From the NCBI GenBank assembly GCA_934401915.1, contig CAKRSV010000005.1:186001-250000 (forward strand): DNA of 64,000 nucleotides, given 5' to 3'. This stretch comes from an uncultured Lachnospiraceae bacterium (GTDB lineage Bacteria > Bacillota > Clostridia > Lachnospirales > Lachnospiraceae). The position numbers and the translations under genes are program-made. The notes beneath the pieces were generated by a model. The model worked only from the letters and a program-made list of their open reading frames with translations. It had not been told where the DNA came from and ran no database searches. Of the stretch, positions 63,380 through 64,000 are shown piece by piece (positions within the stretch are counted from its first letter, which is position 1; each line of letters starts with the position of its first letter).

Positions 63380-63994
63380 TCACTTGTCATCATCGTCTGA
63401 AACAAAGCTGTTCATCATATCAGCCAACTCAGATTTTGTCACAACATCCTTCAGTCCTTCTGCAACATCTGAAATCTGCTTTTCAAGAGATATCATATCT
63501 GAGTTGATTTTGTTAATTTCTATTCTGTTGTTGGCCGTTTCCATACTTAACTGAAGTATTTCCCGCTGACCAATAAGATTTCGATTTTCTAAAATGTAAT
63601 CTTTCATTTTCTTAAAAGTTTTCACAAGTGCACGGCTTTGTTTAATTGCGAGATCGCCGCGCAAAACCGTCATAAGCATATATACACCCTGTTCTGTAAA
63701 CACATAAGGTTTGTATTTTATATTTGAACCTCTTCCCATATTCAAGGTGAAATTTTTGCACCTTGAAAGATTTTCCACTTCTTCATCATTCAATTCAAAC
63801 ATAAAATCATCGCCTTCAAATTTGGCAATGTTATTCTTAACCTGCCTTTTAAAATTTTTGGTTTCATACCCATAAATTTCTGCCAAGTCTGAATCAAGCA
63901 TAACTTTTTTCCCTCTGAATTCATAAAGCCGATTCTTCATGTATTCTTCTGTAATTTCAATTACTGCAATTTCTTCTTTCTTCTCTTCTGTCAT
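63380..63994 (-). CDS. ORF6N domain protein (N-terminal half)
   Basis: 204 residues. The ORF6N domain (about 15-105) has L-Y-E-F-R-G-K-K-V-M-L-D-S-D-L-A-E-I-Y-G-Y and Y-V-F-T-E-Q-G-V-Y-M-L, then a coiled coil (about 115-190). ORF6N/BRO-type domains bind DNA and are common in phage and mobile elements. The start is only 6 nt from the window edge, so its ribosome site is not visible. It ends at an in-frame TGA followed by its natural C-terminal half. Confidence 0.85.
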   Translation of the reverse strand: MTEEKKEEIAVIEITEEYMKNRLYEFRGKKVMLDSDLAEIYGYETKNFKRQVKNNIAKFEGDDFMFELNDEEVENLSRCKNFTLNMGRGSNIKYKPYVFTEQGVYMLMTVLRGDLAIKQSRALVKTFKKMKDYILENRNLIGQREILQLSMETANNRIEINKINSDMISLEKQISDVAEGLKDVVTKSELADMMNSFVSDDDDK

Positions 63995-64000
63995 AAATTT

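Overview
The window reads as chromosome of an anaerobic, spore-forming, gut-type Firmicute, most likely Lachnospiraceae. The evidence is the sporulation genes (spoIIP, gpr, a sigK-like sigma factor), the Firmicutes gene order rpsT-gpr-spoIIP-lepA-hemW, strong AGGAGG ribosome sites, a Bce-type antibiotic-sensing module, and a beta-mannan utilisation locus built like those of Roseburia and its relatives. Most genes are on the minus strand. No tRNA, rRNA or CRISPR array was recognised.

Region 1 (1-9.8 kb) is a Gram-positive type IV pilus locus, transcribed right to left: pilB, pilC, the major pilin, pilD, a natural pilM-pilN fusion, pilO, a large prepilin-like protein, and the start of another gene cut by the window edge. 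A plus-strand membrane-protein gene with its own promoter sits between pilB and pilC. Next come a RelE/ParE-like toxin-antitoxin pair and a 1.6 kb IS4-like insertion sequence whose transposase is frameshifted (9.8-12.15 kb).

Region 2 (12.2-22.9 kb) holds a VOC protein, a complete BceRS-BceAB two-component/ABC module with a candidate operator, a hemerythrin/PAS (DUF438) protein, a voltage-gated-type K+ channel with a cytoplasmic TrkA_C tail, a DUF3990 (ADP-ribosyltransferase-fold) gene with its partner, and two gene remnants that abut head to head.

Region 3 (22.9-38.3 kb) carries dprA and comM (DNA uptake and processing), then sigK-like, HD-GYP-like and pilT in one transcription unit. It continues with hemW, lepA, spoIIP, gpr, rpsT, a TPM-domain protein with a zinc-ribbon partner, and a PurF-like enzyme that lacks the expected catalytic Cys. 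Pilus, retraction motor, ComM and DprA within 28 kb suggest natural transformation.

Region 4 (38.4-56.9 kb) is a ten-gene mannan-oligosaccharide operon: a solute-binding lipoprotein, two permeases, cellobiose 2-epimerase, two GH130 phosphorylases, two SGNH acetylesterases (CE17- and CE2-like), a chemoreceptor, and a GH1 glycosidase fused to mannose-6-phosphate isomerase. An AraC-type regulator, a LacI-type regulator and a GH36 alpha-galactosidase flank it. The implied route is import of acetylated galacto(gluco)manno-oligosaccharides, intracellular deacetylation and degalactosylation, epimerisation and phosphorolysis, and entry to glycolysis as fructose-6-phosphate. No endomannanase is visible here.

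Region 5 (56.9-64 kb) is decayed, AT-richer accessory DNA: a GNAT pseudogene and a methyltransferase pseudogene with matching internal deletions, a truncated membrane gene stopping at a lone IS-type end, a frameshifted KilA-N gene joined to a serine-recombinase fragment, an XRE regulator, a full serine recombinase, and an ORF6N gene split by one in-frame stop codon.
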